Source: Loktanella sp. 5RATIMAR09 (lineage in GTDB: Bacteria > Pseudomonadota > Alphaproteobacteria > Rhodobacterales > Rhodobacteraceae). From it: 64,000 bases of DNA. Below the pieces are notes generated by a model, which was not told where the DNA came from, did no database searches, and saw only the letters and a program-made list of their open reading frames with translations. The position numbers and the translations under genes are program-made. Shown here piece after piece: positions 49,218 to 59,157 of the stretch. The stretch covers positions 248,001 through 312,000 of the forward strand of contig NZ_LJAL01000002.1 of assembly GCF_001419985.1 (NCBI RefSeq). The letters run 5' to 3'. Position 1 is the stretch's first letter, and every line of letters starts with the position of its first letter.

Positions 49218-50023
49218 TACATCATCCCCGTTGCAGGGTTTGCCAGCAGAGTGCGGGTGGCCAAGGCCACATCGTCTTGCCGCATGAGGCTTTCACCAAT
49301 TAAGAAGCTGCGCGCGCCGTAGCGCGCCATATCGGCCAATTCCTCGGGGGTGTCCAAACCGCTTTCGCAGACAATCATCCGGTCAGCAGGCACCTTTTTT
49401 GAAAGGGTCCGCGTGGTGTCCAGCGTGGTCTCGAAGGTTTTGAGATTGCGGTTATTGATCCCCATAAGGGGCGATTTCAGCAATGTCGCGCGTTCGAGCT
49501 CATCCGCATCGTGGACCTCGATCAGCACATCCATGTTCCATGCAAACGCCGCATCCTCAAGCTCTTGCGCCTGCGCGTCGCTGACGCTGGCCATGATGAT
49601 CAGGATGCAATCGGCGTGCAGGGCGCGCGCTTCGGCCACCTGATAGGTGTCGTACATGAAATCCTTGCGCAGTGCGGGCAGGTTCACAGAGGCGCGCGCT
49701 GCCGTCAGATAGCTGTCATCGCCTTGGAACGAAGGGCCGTCGGTGAGCACCGACAGACAGGTCGCACCGCCTTCTTCGTAAGCTTTGGCCAAGGCGGGCG
49801 GATCGAAATCGGCGCGGATCAACCCCTTTGAGGGGCTCGCCTTTTTAATCTCGGCGATCAGGCCATAGCCTTCGCGCACGGCCGCTGACAGGGCATCGGC
49901 AAAACCGCGTGTCGGCGGGGCCTCTTTGGCGCGCGCCTCGACCTCGGCCAGTGGAACCGCTGCTTTGCGCGCGGCCACGTCGGCGAGTTTGTAGGTTTTG
50001 ATCTTTTCCAGAATATCGCTCAT
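49217..50023 (-). CDS. trpC: Indole-3-glycerol phosphate synthase
   Basis: Ring closure in tryptophan synthesis. The 268-residue TIM barrel has [20 protein letters not shown] (catalytic Lys), [40 protein letters not shown] and [19 protein letters not shown]. It is not fused to TrpF. It overlaps ung by 4 bases. Confidence 0.97.
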   Translation of the reverse strand: MSDILEKIKTYKLADVAARKAAVPLAEVEARAKEAPPTRGFADALSAAVREGYGLIAEIKKASPSKGLIRADFDPPALAKAYEEGGATCLSVLTDGPSFQGDDSYLTAARASVNLPALRKDFMYDTYQVAEARALHADCILIIMASVSDAQAQELEDAAFAWNMDVLIEVHDADELERATLLKSPLMGINNRNLKTFETTLDTTRTLSKKVPADRMIVCESGLDTPEELADMARYGARSFLIGESLMRQDDVALATRTLLANPATGMM

Positions 50024-50664
50024 GGGTCCGCCCAGTTAATTGGCTGTTGGTCTTGTTCAATAAGCCACCGGTTCACCTTTGAAAATGGGCGCGACCCGAA
50101 AAACCCGCGATGCGCCGAAAGCGGGGAAGGATGGGCGGCGCGCAGGATCAGGTGCTGCTGGTCAAGATACTTGGCATAGGCGTGTGCAGGCGCGCCCCAA
50201 AGCATGAACGCGCGGGGGCGGTCATTCAGCCGCTCCAGCACTTGGGCAACCAGTGTTGACCAGCCTAGTTTGGCATGTGCTTTGGGTTGGCCCGGTGGCA
50301 CGGTCAGCGCAGTATTCAGCAGCAAGACACCTTGATCGGCCCAATCCCGCAAATCGGTTCGGGTGCGCCTTTGGCCGGTATCAGTCTGAATTTCTTTGAA
50401 AATATTCCCAAGACTGTCGAGCCTGCCACCAAACCCTGTAGGAATGGAAAACGCCAGACCGTCGGCTTTGCCCGGGGTGTGATAGGGGTCTTGGCCAAGG
50501 ATCACCACGCGGGTTGCAGCGGGCTGGGTCCGTTTAAGGGCAGCGAAGGTCAGCGCGGGGGGCGGCAGGAAATCCCCGTCAATCTGTGTTGCAATGCGCG
50601 GCAGGTCTTGGGCGAAAAACGGCAAATCACCCCACGCGCCAAGGTCCGACAGATCAAACATCAC
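50020..50664 (-). CDS. ung: Uracil-DNA glycosylase (family 1)
   Basis: Removes uracil from DNA. The 214-residue protein has the water-activating motif [40 protein letters not shown] and the leucine loop [20 protein letters not shown]. The N-terminus is divergent from enterobacterial Ung. Unusually, it sits inside the trp operon, overlapping trpD and trpC by 4 bases each. Confidence 0.95.
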   Translation of the reverse strand: MMFDLSDLGAWGDLPFFAQDLPRIATQIDGDFLPPPALTFAALKRTQPAATRVVILGQDPYHTPGKADGLAFSIPTGFGGRLDSLGNIFKEIQTDTGQRRTRTDLRDWADQGVLLLNTALTVPPGQPKAHAKLGWSTLVAQVLERLNDRPRAFMLWGAPAHAYAKYLDQQHLILRAAHPSPLSAHRGFFGSRPFSKVNRWLIEQDQQPINWADP

Positions 50665-51677
50665 GCGGCAGAGGTGATCCGCGCAAGTGTCTCAACCGCT
50701 TTTTTCGCTTTGCCGCTGTCGATGCTTTCGCGCGCCATTTCCACACCTTCTTTGAGATCGCCCGCCTTATCGGCCACGACCAAAGCAGCGGCGGCGTTCA
50801 AGAGCACCGCATCACGGTAGGCACCGGTTTCGCCGTCCAGCAAGGCCATGAGCGCAGTCGCGTTTTCCTCTGGCGTGCCGCCCAGAATATCGCGGAAGTG
50901 ATGGACGGGCAGGCCCGCATCCTCGGGGTGGATTTCGCGGGATGTGATTTTGCCGTTCTCAAGCGCGGCCACGGCGGTTGGGCCGCAAATCGTGATCTCA
51001 TCCGTGCCATCGCTGCCGTGGACCAGCCATGCTTTTTCGGTGCCAAGCTGTTGCAGGGTTTCAGCCATTGGAAAGATCAGGTCGGGGGCAAAAGCGCCCG
51101 TCAACTGGCGTTTCACGCCTGCGGGATTAGTCAATGGCCCCAATATGTTAAAGATCGTTTTTGATCCTAATTCGACACGGACAGGCCCCACATGTTTCAT
51201 CGCCGGATGGTGCATCGGGGCCATCATGAAACCGATGCCCGCCTCTGCGATGGCTTTCTCTACCACCTCCGGGCCGACCATCACGTTGATGCCAAGCGCA
51301 CTCTGCACATCCGCCGTGCCGGATTTCGATGACAGGTTGCGGTTGCCGTGTTTTGCCACGGGTACGCCCGCACCTGCCACGACAAAGGCGGTGGCCGTCG
51401 AGATATTCAGCGTGTGCTTGCCGTCACCCCCGGTGCCGACGATATCCATCGCCCCCTCGGGGGCTTTGACGGGGATACAATGCGCGCGCATCACGGCGGC
51501 GGCGGCGGCATATTCGGATACGGATTCGCCGCGTGCGCGCAGCGCCATCAAAAACCCGCCGATTTGCGCAGGCGTGGCAGCCCCCTCGAACAGATAGCCG
51601 AACGCCTCTTCCGCCTGCGACCGTGACAGCGGGCCTTCGGATGCTGCGAAAATCAGAGGCTTCATTGCGTCACTCAT
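50661..51677 (-). CDS. trpD: Anthranilate phosphoribosyltransferase
   Basis: Joins anthranilate and PRPP. The 338-residue protein has the PRPP site [39 protein letters not shown] and [20 protein letters not shown]. It overlaps trpG by 4 bases. Confidence 0.97.
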   Translation of the reverse strand: MSDAMKPLIFAASEGPLSRSQAEEAFGYLFEGAATPAQIGGFLMALRARGESVSEYAAAAAVMRAHCIPVKAPEGAMDIVGTGGDGKHTLNISTATAFVVAGAGVPVAKHGNRNLSSKSGTADVQSALGINVMVGPEVVEKAIAEAGIGFMMAPMHHPAMKHVGPVRVELGSKTIFNILGPLTNPAGVKRQLTGAFAPDLIFPMAETLQQLGTEKAWLVHGSDGTDEITICGPTAVAALENGKITSREIHPEDAGLPVHHFRDILGGTPEENATALMALLDGETGAYRDAVLLNAAAALVVADKAGDLKEGVEMARESIDSGKAKKAVETLARITSAA

Positions 51678-52255
51678 GCGGGCACCTTTGTCATTGCAAG
51701 AAAATTCTGGAGAAGCTGGTGGCCGTGTTCTGACCGGATGCTTTCGGGGTGGAATTGCACACCGTGGATCGGCAGTTCGCGATGTTGCAGACCCATGATC
51801 GTGCCATCCTGCAGCTCGGCGGTGATCTCAAGGCAATCGGGCAGGGTATCGCGGTCGACGACCAGCGAATGATAGCGCGTGGCGTCAAACGGACTAGGCA
51901 ATCCGGCAAACAGCCCTTTGCCGGTATGCTGCATCGCGCCCATCTTGCCATGCACAATCTCATGGCAGCGCACGACGTTACCGCCAAACGCCTCGCCAAT
52001 TGCCTGATGCCCGAGGCACACGCCCATCAGCGGCATTTTCACCTCAGCGGCCGCATGGACAAGGGCCAGACAAATCCCCGCTTGCGCCGGATCACAGGGA
52101 CCGGGCGACAGCATGATCGCCTCGGGGCGCATCGCCATCGCTTCTTGTACATCAAGCGCGTCGTTGCGTTTGACCACGACCTGTGCACCCAACTCGCCCA
52201 GATAGTGGACCAGATTGTAGGTAAAGCTGTCGTAGTTATCGATCAGAAGCAGCAT
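51674..52255 (-). CDS. trpG: Anthranilate synthase component II (glutamine amidotransferase)
   Basis: Supplies ammonia to TrpE. The 193-residue protein has [20 protein letters not shown], the oxyanion strand ML-SPGPCDP, the nucleophile [16 protein letters not shown] and the His/Glu pair in [10 protein letters not shown] start at ATG 52255; the longer frame adds eight residues into the divergent promoter. The partner trpE is 1.7 kb away on the same strand, separated by a divergently oriented gene. Confidence 0.96.
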   Translation of the reverse strand: MLLLIDNYDSFTYNLVHYLGELGAQVVVKRNDALDVQEAMAMRPEAIMLSPGPCDPAQAGICLALVHAAAEVKMPLMGVCLGHQAIGEAFGGNVVRCHEIVHGKMGAMQHTGKGLFAGLPSPFDATRYHSLVVDRDTLPDCLEITAELQDGTIMGLQHRELPIHGVQFHPESIRSEHGHQLLQNFLAMTKVPA

Positions 52256-52286
52256 AGTAAAAACCCGCGCATGGAACAAAAAGGAC

Positions 52287-52312
52287 TACCGTTTCCAGTG
52301 AAGAGAACGGTA
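52287..52312. promoter_or_regulatory. Inverted repeat between trpG and the deacetylase gene
   Basis: TACCGTT (52287-52293) and AACGGTA (52306-52312) with 12 bases between, in the divergent promoter. It is a possible operator; there is no U-tract. Confidence 0.4.
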
Positions 52313-52378
52313 TAAGCCCGCCATACATGGGCCGGGACGCAAGGGCACGTCAAGGTCGAAGAAAAAAGGTGTGGGCAG

Positions 52379-53944
52379 ATGAAGGGCTATGTAAAGGGCG
52401 GTCTCTGGGGGCTGGTTTTGGGCGGCGTCGGGCTGAGTGGCATCTCGCTTGCCAACAAGCAGCCGGATTTTGCAACTGGCCCTGCCGCGCCGCAGCTGGC
52501 GGCGCCTGACATGGTGCCCGCAGTGCAGACAACGCAACTGCCCGTACCGCTACCCAGCAGCCCCGACGATGTACCGAGTTTTGCCGATGCCGTTCCATTG
52601 AGCGTCGTGACGCCTGACGCAGAAGCTATACCGGATGTGCCGACCGAAACAGCGCAAGCGCCAGTTATAGTGGCCGTGGAAGACCCCGCGCCACAAGCGG
52701 CGACGACCACATTCGCGCCTGTTTTTGATGATGATGCAGTGGAAACAGCCGATGGCACACCGCTTGCGGCGGCTGGACAGGACGATACACCACTTTCTGT
52801 TACTCCGCCTGCGATTGCCGTCGAAAGCCCAACCGGAGACGCGGCCGCAGTGGCAGAAACGACAACCCCTGCGCCAGTCGCAGAGGCCGCGCCGGAACCA
52901 CAAGCGGAAGCACCGGTAGAAGAGGCAGCGGTTACCGAAGTGGAAGCATCGCAAGACGCTCTTGCAGGGGTGCCACAAGAGATGCCAGTGGAAGCCCCCG
53001 CAGTGGATGAGGCGGAAGGCGAAGCTGGCGATGAGACCGTTCAGGCGCCCGACGAGACCGAGGTTGTCACGGCAACGCCGGAGCAAACCACCGCGCCCGC
53101 GCAAGAAACCACCGCGCAAGCAGCTGCCGCGTCAGACCAGCCGGTGATCGTAGCGCAGGCCTTGCCGCAAGCATCAGGCGGGGTGCGGATCAACCGCCCG
53201 GGCGCAGAGCCCGCCGAGACCGAAGACGCAGTACCTGCGACCGCCGAGGCCGACGAGATTTCAGACGACATGCCTGCATTGATGCGCTTTGCCGCACCTT
53301 TTGACGCGACAGATGGCTTGCCGAAAATTGCCGTGATCTTGATTGATACGGATGCGATGGCGGATGCCACGCCTGAACTTGCGACACTGGGCTTTGCGCC
53401 AACTGTTGCGGTCAACGCGCTGGCCGATGGGGCGGGCGATAAGATGACAGCTTATCGTGCGGCTGGGCTAGAGGTGGCACTTCAGGCCGATCTGCCATCG
53501 GGCGCGCGCCCTGTGGATGTAGAAGTAGCATTTGAGGCGGCGTTCCAGCTTTTGCCCGAAGCCGCGATGCTGTTTTCTTTGGGTGCGGGCGCGATCGAGG
53601 ATCGGGCCGTGACAGCACAGGTGATGCAGATTTTGGCGGCTGACGGACTTGGGTTTGTGACCGTGCAGCGCGGCCTGAGCGATGCCACGCGGGCGGCTGA
53701 ACAGGCCGGTGTGCCAGCGGCCACGGTCCTGCGCGACGTTGACGGCGGGGGCGAAGACAGCCGCGCCATGGCGCGTGCACTCGATCAGGCCGCATTTCGT
53801 GCGCGCCAGACCGGGGATGTGGTGATCTTGGGGCGGATGACCCCCGAAACCGTGCAGGCGCTACGCGATTGGGCAGGTGCGCTTGACCGCTCCACGTTGT
53901 CGATTGCGCCTGTTTCGGCAATTTTGCTTGCGCAGGACGACTAA
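52379..53944 (+). CDS. Divergent polysaccharide deacetylase family protein
   Basis: The 521-residue protein starts with a membrane anchor or signal (KGGLWGLVLGGVGLSGISLA). A low-complexity stretch of about 230 residues follows, rich in Ala, Pro, Glu, Thr and Val. The C-terminal 220-residue divergent polysaccharide deacetylase domain begins near LPKIAVILIDTDAMADATPE and continues with LEVALQADLPSGARPVDVEV and VVILGRMTPETVQALRDWAG. Relatives are periplasmic and sit near EnvC-like cell-wall genes; catalytic activity is unproven. It breaks the trp genes in the opposite orientation. Confidence 0.8.
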   Translation: MKGYVKGGLWGLVLGGVGLSGISLANKQPDFATGPAAPQLAAPDMVPAVQTTQLPVPLPSSPDDVPSFADAVPLSVVTPDAEAIPDVPTETAQAPVIVAVEDPAPQAATTTFAPVFDDDAVETADGTPLAAAGQDDTPLSVTPPAIAVESPTGDAAAVAETTTPAPVAEAAPEPQAEAPVEEAAVTEVEASQDALAGVPQEMPVEAPAVDEAEGEAGDETVQAPDETEVVTATPEQTTAPAQETTAQAAAASDQPVIVAQALPQASGGVRINRPGAEPAETEDAVPATAEADEISDDMPALMRFAAPFDATDGLPKIAVILIDTDAMADATPELATLGFAPTVAVNALADGAGDKMTAYRAAGLEVALQADLPSGARPVDVEVAFEAAFQLLPEAAMLFSLGAGAIEDRAVTAQVMQILAADGLGFVTVQRGLSDATRAAEQAGVPAATVLRDVDGGGEDSRAMARALDQAAFRARQTGDVVILGRMTPETVQALRDWAGALDRSTLSIAPVSAILLAQDD

Positions 53945-53962
53945 TCCGACAAAGCGCGTGTC

Positions 53963-55474
53963 TTATTGATTTCCGGACCCACAAAACATCGTGGCATCCG
54001 CCGCCGCTTTGCGGATTGCATTCGATTTATGCACCGTTTCCTGATACTCCGCCTCGGGGTCGCTGTCATAGACCACGCCGCCGCCTGCCTGAATATAAAG
54101 CTTTTCGTCCTTCAAGACGGCTGTGCGCAGGGCGATGCACATATCCATGTCGCCATTGGCGCTGAAATATCCGCACCCGCCACCATAAACACCGCGCTTT
54201 TCGGGCTCCAGCTCGTCGATGATCTCCATCGCGCGGACTTTGGGCGCGCCTGACACAGTGCCAGCGGGCATGCCTGCGAAAAACGCGCTGAGTGCGTCTT
54301 GGTCGTCCGCCAGTTCGCCCACGACGTTGGATACAATGTGCATCACGTGGCTGTAGCGTTCGACGATGAATTGCTCGGTCGGGCGCACGGTCCCGATCTT
54401 GCTGACCTTGCCGGTATCGTTGCGGCCCAGATCAAGCAGCATCAGATGTTCGGCCAGTTCCTTCTGGTCGGCCATCAGATCGGCCTCGTTTGCGTTGTCT
54501 TCTTCGGGGGTGGCACCACGCGGGCGGGTGCCTGCGATGGGGCGGATCGTGACCTCTTTGCCGAACACACGGACAAGGATTTCGGGGCTGGCCCCGATGA
54601 CCTGAAAACCACCGAAATTGAAAAAGAACATGAACGGCGAGGGGTTCGTGCGCCGCAGCGAGCGGTAAAGCGCGAAAGGGGGCTCGCGAAACTCCTGCGT
54701 CCAGCGCTGCGAGGGGACGACCTGAAAGATGTCACCCGCGCGGATGTATTCCTTGGCCTGTTCGACGGCGGCCAGATAGGCCTCATGCGCGAAATTCGAC
54801 ACCGGCGGTGCAACCTGCGCAGGCTCGGCCAGATCGCGGGCTTCGCTGGGCATCGGGCGTTCCAGCGCGCGCTGTGCGTCCATCACCCGTTCGGCCGCTT
54901 GCGCATAGGCCGCGCGGGCGGACACCCCATTCGTGACATAGGCGGGGGCCACAAGGATCACATCGCCCTTCACACCGTCCAGCACAGCCACCACCGAAGG
55001 GCGCAGCATCATCGCATCCGGCAGCCCAAGCGGATCCGGGTTCACATCGGGCAGATGTTCGACCAGACGGATCATGTCATAACCCAGATACCCGAACAGC
55101 CCCGCCGATGCGGCAGGCAGGCCATCGGGCAAATCAATCCGCGATTGGGCGATCAATGACCGCAGGGCCGTCAGCGGGTCTTCGTCCAGTTCCTCAAAAG
55201 CGGCGTCATCATAGCGGGCGGTGCGGTTCACGCGCGAAGTGGTGCCGCGACATTCCCAGATCAGATCGGGGTTCATACCGACGATGGAATAGCGCCCGCG
55301 CACTTCACCGCCTGTGACACTTTCCAGCATGAAGGCGTTTTTGCCCGCACCGGACAGTTTCAGCATCAGCGATACAGGCGTGTCCAGATCGGCGGCGATC
55401 CGTTTATAGACCACCTGATTGGCACCCGCGTCATAGCTTGCGGCGAAACTGTCGTAATCGGGCAAGAGTGCCAT
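53963..55474 (-). CDS. trpE: Anthranilate synthase component I
   Basis: Converts chorismate to anthranilate with TrpG. The 503-residue protein has the tryptophan-feedback region LKLSGAGKNAFMLESV near the N-terminus and chorismate-binding motifs SPEILVRVFGKEVTIRPIAG, MLLDLGRNDTGKVSKIGTV, FFAGMPAGTVSGAPKVRAME and GVYGGGCGYFSANGDMDMCI. It starts ten bases after the ppiD stop, so it is likely transcribed with ppiD. No leader peptide or attenuator fits in that gap. Confidence 0.97.
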   Translation of the reverse strand: MALLPDYDSFAASYDAGANQVVYKRIAADLDTPVSLMLKLSGAGKNAFMLESVTGGEVRGRYSIVGMNPDLIWECRGTTSRVNRTARYDDAAFEELDEDPLTALRSLIAQSRIDLPDGLPAASAGLFGYLGYDMIRLVEHLPDVNPDPLGLPDAMMLRPSVVAVLDGVKGDVILVAPAYVTNGVSARAAYAQAAERVMDAQRALERPMPSEARDLAEPAQVAPPVSNFAHEAYLAAVEQAKEYIRAGDIFQVVPSQRWTQEFREPPFALYRSLRRTNPSPFMFFFNFGGFQVIGASPEILVRVFGKEVTIRPIAGTRPRGATPEEDNANEADLMADQKELAEHLMLLDLGRNDTGKVSKIGTVRPTEQFIVERYSHVMHIVSNVVGELADDQDALSAFFAGMPAGTVSGAPKVRAMEIIDELEPEKRGVYGGGCGYFSANGDMDMCIALRTAVLKDEKLYIQAGGGVVYDSDPEAEYQETVHKSNAIRKAAADATMFCGSGNQ

Positions 55475-55483
55475 GGGGCCGCC

Positions 55484-57319
55484 TTAGAATTGCGCGTTGA
55501 CCGCGTTGATGGTTTGCTGGTTCAGCGATGTTTCCGTGCGTTGCTGCACTGATGTCGCATAAGCGTCAAAGATATCCTGTGCGATCCCGGCACGCGCGTT
55601 TTCGGCCAGCGCATCGCGCTGAGCGATCACCGACGGATCAGTCAGATCAGGGGCAGCGATATTGTCCAACCGCACGATCAAGGCGCGATCAAAGGCGTCC
55701 ACGACACGGACCTCACCAATCGACATATCAAACAGGACATCATTGAAGTTGGGCGGTGTGCCTTCCACAAAGCTCCGGCGCGTCAGCCCTTGCTCGCTTA
55801 GAGGGTCAAGGCCCACTGTTTCAAAGCCTGTGAGGGGCAGGATATCTGCAGCAATCTCCTCGGCTCTTGCAAGGATTGCCTCCTGACGGGCCTGCGCCTC
55901 CCATGCTGCCGCGACCGCATCACGCACGTCGTCAAGCGGTTGCAGTGTCGGCGGCGTGATGCCGTCCAATGTCAGCGCAAAAATACCGCCATCGGCAAGG
56001 TCGATGATCTCGGGGAAGGCACCTTCCTGAACAGTCGCCGCCGCATCGCGGAACGCGTCATAGGCTGCAATCCCGTCAATCGTGTCGGGTGTCCAGTTTA
56101 CGGTACCAAGTTCCATTTCGGTGCGTTCGGCCAGATCGGCCATGGACGCGCCACCGGCCAGAAGGTCGATGATCGCATCGGTGCGGTCGTTGATATAGTC
56201 ACGCGCGGCATCTGCGGCCAATTCCTCGCGCAAATCAGGTGTCGCCTCTTCCAAGGTCGTCACTTGCTCGGACAGGACGGCATTCATGCGGAACAGGGCA
56301 GGGCCCAGGCGCGCGTTGAACGGCCCCACGACCTCACCGGCATTGGCGGCAAAGACCGCGTCACCTGCGGCGCGCAGATCTTCCTTGCTCACATCGCCAA
56401 GATCGACGTCTGTGAGCGACAGGCCACGTTCTGCGACCAGTTCCTCAAAGGTTGCTTCGCCTGCGTTGAGCCGTGCCATCGCTTCTTCGGCACGGTCGGC
56501 ATCCAGATAGACCAGACGTTCGACCAGACGGCGCTCGGGCTGGACGAATTCGGCAATCCGCTCATTGTACAGGCGCTCTACCGCCTCATCGGGAACGACC
56601 ATCTCGTCGAGAATCATCGTCGGCGTCAGCCAAGCATAGGTGATGTTGCGGGCTTCGGGCAGAGTAAACTCGGCCGGGTTTGCGTCATAGTATTCCTGCT
56701 GTGCGGCTTGCGTCGCACCCGGCACTGGCGAAGTCAGGTCTTCTGCGTCCACGACGGCCCAAGTGATATCGCGGCTTTCGCTGATGTATTGCACCATCGC
56801 ATCTGCATAGGCCTGCGGTGCAGGCACGCCGCTGACGACAGCGCCTTGCAGCAGGGTGCGGGCGGTTTCCTCGCGGATACCTGCTTCGAACTCGGCTGCG
56901 GACTGGCCTGATTGCTGAAGCGCAAGGCGATAGGTTTCGCGGTTAAAGCCACCCGCGCCCTGAAAGGACGGGATCGCCCGCAGCCGTTCGAACACGCGTT
57001 CGTCGCCAACAGAAATCCCCAGCTGGTCCGCTTCGTTATCCAGCGTCCGCAGCAAGACGACCTGATTAAGCGCCAGCTGGTCAATGCCAAAGGCCTGCGC
57101 CTGCTGGAAGGTAATCTGCTGGCCGAACTGGGCCGATACCGCACGAATTTGATCGTTGAGGGCGCGTTGATATGAGGCGACGCTTACCTCTTTCTCACCC
57201 ACTGTGCCGATGTTGCGGATGTTCCCGCTCAGGCCGCCCGAGCCAAAGCCTGCAAGGCCCACAAGGATGACGCCGACAATGATCCATGCGCCATAACGAG
57301 GTTTGTCTTTTTTAGCCAT
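55484..57319 (-). CDS. Peptidyl-prolyl isomerase PpiD-like chaperone
   Basis: Membrane-anchored periplasmic folding factor, about 611 residues. One N-terminal helix (YGAWIIVGVILVGLAGFGSG) precedes a SurA/PpiD N-terminal chaperone domain (QRALNDQIRAVSAQFGQQIT). A parvulin-type domain follows (RLVERLVYLDADRAEEAMAR, VVGPFNARLGPALFRM), then a long C-terminal region. The start at 57319 gives the usual KKDKPR basic tail. It is the first gene of a unit with trpE, a layout I recall from related genomes. Confidence 0.87.
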   Translation of the reverse strand: MAKKDKPRYGAWIIVGVILVGLAGFGSGGLSGNIRNIGTVGEKEVSVASYQRALNDQIRAVSAQFGQQITFQQAQAFGIDQLALNQVVLLRTLDNEADQLGISVGDERVFERLRAIPSFQGAGGFNRETYRLALQQSGQSAAEFEAGIREETARTLLQGAVVSGVPAPQAYADAMVQYISESRDITWAVVDAEDLTSPVPGATQAAQQEYYDANPAEFTLPEARNITYAWLTPTMILDEMVVPDEAVERLYNERIAEFVQPERRLVERLVYLDADRAEEAMARLNAGEATFEELVAERGLSLTDVDLGDVSKEDLRAAGDAVFAANAGEVVGPFNARLGPALFRMNAVLSEQVTTLEEATPDLREELAADAARDYINDRTDAIIDLLAGGASMADLAERTEMELGTVNWTPDTIDGIAAYDAFRDAAATVQEGAFPEIIDLADGGIFALTLDGITPPTLQPLDDVRDAVAAAWEAQARQEAILARAEEIAADILPLTGFETVGLDPLSEQGLTRRSFVEGTPPNFNDVLFDMSIGEVRVVDAFDRALIVRLDNIAAPDLTDPSVIAQRDALAENARAGIAQDIFDAYATSVQQRTETSLNQQTINAVNAQF

Positions 57320-57381
57320 TTGTTGCCGCTCCACCCGCTGGTTTGCGTCTGAATAAGGGGCCGGACGCGGCGGTGCAAGGG

Positions 57382-58557
57382 CTAGCGTTCCAGCAGTGAC
57401 AGCCTGTTGAACAGGGTTTCGACACCGGCGCGGTCAATGTTGGCAAAAGCGATCCGTAGCTGGCGGTCACCGCCTGCGACATCATCGGGCATGAACATGG
57501 TGCCGGGGAGCAGAAGAACGCCTGCCTCTTTCACCAAAAGCGGTGCCAGATCAGCCGATGACATGGCAAAGGGATGCTTTACATAGGCAAAATATGCGCC
57601 ACAGCCCAAGAGTTCCCAGCCCTTGTCGGCCAGCAGATGGAAGTTCTCTTCGATCGCTGCACGCCTGTCGAGGATTTCGAGACGCTCGCCAGCCAACCAC
57701 GCGCCGAGATGCTGCATCCCCCAGAGCGCGGCGCGCTGGCCCAACTGGTTGGGGCAGATGGTGACGGTATCAAGGAATTTTTCGATTTCGGCCAAGCGGG
57801 AAGCGCTGGCGACAACGGCACCAACACGGTGGCCGGTCAGCCGGTAAGCCTTTGAAAAGGAGTAAAGCTGGATGAGCGTGTCATCCCATGCGGGATCCGC
57901 GAACAAATCATGCGGCGCACCCGTGCGGCTGTCGAAATCGCGATAGGTTTCGTCGACAATCAGGGCGATGCCATGCGCGCGCGCCAGATCGCGAAAAGCG
58001 TGCAGGACCGCAGCGGGGTACTCCACACCGCAAGGGTTGTTGGGGCTGACCAAGGCAATGGCGCGGGTTTTGGCCGTAATCAGTTTTGCAGCATCGGCTG
58101 CTTGGGGGATCATCCTGTCGTCTGCGGGCAATGGCACGGTTTTAACGCCCGACATATCCAGCCACATGCGGTGGTTAAAGTAATAGGGAACGGGGACGAT
58201 AACCTCGTCGCCCTCTGTGCACAGTGTCGCGATGGTGGCGGCAAAAGCCTGATTGCAGCCTGACGTGATTGCGACCTGATCGGGGGTGATAGTGCCGCCG
58301 TAACCTGCGCTCCACTGGGCAGCGACTTCTGCGCGCAGGGCGGGCAGGCCGAGGACAGGCCCGTAAAGATGTGCATCGGCGTCGTTCAGCACAATATCCG
58401 CCATGGCTTCGCGCAAAGGCGCGGGAGGCGGATCTACCGGGGCGGCTTGACTGACGTTCAGCAGCGGGCGGTCAGCGGGATGTGTGACACCCGAAAGCCA
58501 GCGCCGCGCCTCCATGACTGGCGGGGGAAAAGTGTTTGATGTGCGGCTTTCAGGCAT
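57382..58557 (-). CDS. Aminotransferase, fold type I (PLP-dependent)
   Basis: The 391-residue class I/II aminotransferase has SPNNPCGVEYPAAVLHAFRD, the PLP lysine in LIQLYSFSKAYRLTGHRVGA and the Tyr/Asp pocket in VDETYRDFDSRTG. Specificity is unknown; aspartate- or aromatic-type are both possible. It is transcribed in the same direction as gpt and fabI but is separated from gpt by 85 bases that include a copy of the 3' element. Confidence 0.9.
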   Translation of the reverse strand: MPESRTSNTFPPPVMEARRWLSGVTHPADRPLLNVSQAAPVDPPPAPLREAMADIVLNDADAHLYGPVLGLPALRAEVAAQWSAGYGGTITPDQVAITSGCNQAFAATIATLCTEGDEVIVPVPYYFNHRMWLDMSGVKTVPLPADDRMIPQAADAAKLITAKTRAIALVSPNNPCGVEYPAAVLHAFRDLARAHGIALIVDETYRDFDSRTGAPHDLFADPAWDDTLIQLYSFSKAYRLTGHRVGAVVASASRLAEIEKFLDTVTICPNQLGQRAALWGMQHLGAWLAGERLEILDRRAAIEENFHLLADKGWELLGCGAYFAYVKHPFAMSSADLAPLLVKEAGVLLLPGTMFMPDDVAGGDRQLRIAFANIDRAGVETLFNRLSLLER

Positions 58558-58601
58558 GGTTCACCAAAAACTGGGCGGTGGCGCGCGGTCGCGATGGCGG
58601 A

Positions 58602-58621
58602 GCCTCCGGCGGGGATATTTT
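58602..58621. repeat. Short conserved 3' element, copy 2 (after gpt)
   Basis: GCCTCCGGCGGGGATATTTT, 21 bases past the gpt stop. It differs from the copy at 26693 at only three bases. Confidence 0.65.
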
Positions 58622-58642
58622 CAGGCCGATAATAACGCGGGA

Positions 58643-59146
58643 TCAGTCTTTGCCGCGATAGGGTTCAACATATTGCAGGGCCATGTCCCATGGAAAGAAG
58701 ATCCATGTGTCCTGGCTGACTTCGGTGATGAATGTGTCAACCTGCGGGCGGCCCTTTGGCTTGGCATAGACCGTGGCGAAATGCGCCTGCGGATACATTT
58801 CGCGTACCAGTTCAAGTGTCTTGCCGCTATCCACCAGATCATCAATGATCAGGATACCGGTGCCGTCGCCCATCAGTTCCGCATCGGGGGCTTTCAGAAC
58901 GCTGGCCTGCGACTGATCCTGATGGTCATAGCTTTTCACGCTGATGGTATCGACGGTGCGGATATCCAATTCGCGGGCCGCAATCATCGCAGGGGCCATG
59001 CCGCCGCGCGTAATGGCAACAACGGCGCGCCATGCGCCATTGTCAGGGCCTTTACCGTCAAGGCGCCATGCCAAGGCACGGCTGTCACGGTGGATCTGGT
59101 CCCAGCTGATGTGGAACCCTTTTTCATGCGGCAAACGGTCGGTCAT
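58643..59146 (-). CDS. gpt: Xanthine phosphoribosyltransferase
   Basis: Purine salvage enzyme joining xanthine or guanine to PRPP. The 167-residue protein has [19 protein letters not shown] and the PRPP motif [20 protein letters not shown]. The N-terminus ([20 protein letters not shown]) is typical of Gpt from alphaproteobacteria. It starts 11 bases after fabI. Confidence 0.93.
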   Translation of the reverse strand: MTDRLPHEKGFHISWDQIHRDSRALAWRLDGKGPDNGAWRAVVAITRGGMAPAMIAARELDIRTVDTISVKSYDHQDQSQASVLKAPDAELMGDGTGILIIDDLVDSGKTLELVREMYPQAHFATVYAKPKGRPQVDTFITEVSQDTWIFFPWDMALQYVEPYRGKD

Positions 59147-59157
59147 AGCGCTGGGTC

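Noticed and set aside
55475..55483. trp leader peptide or attenuator before trpE
   Set aside because: Only nine bases separate ppiD and trpE, and no Trp-rich short frame precedes trpG or ppiD.
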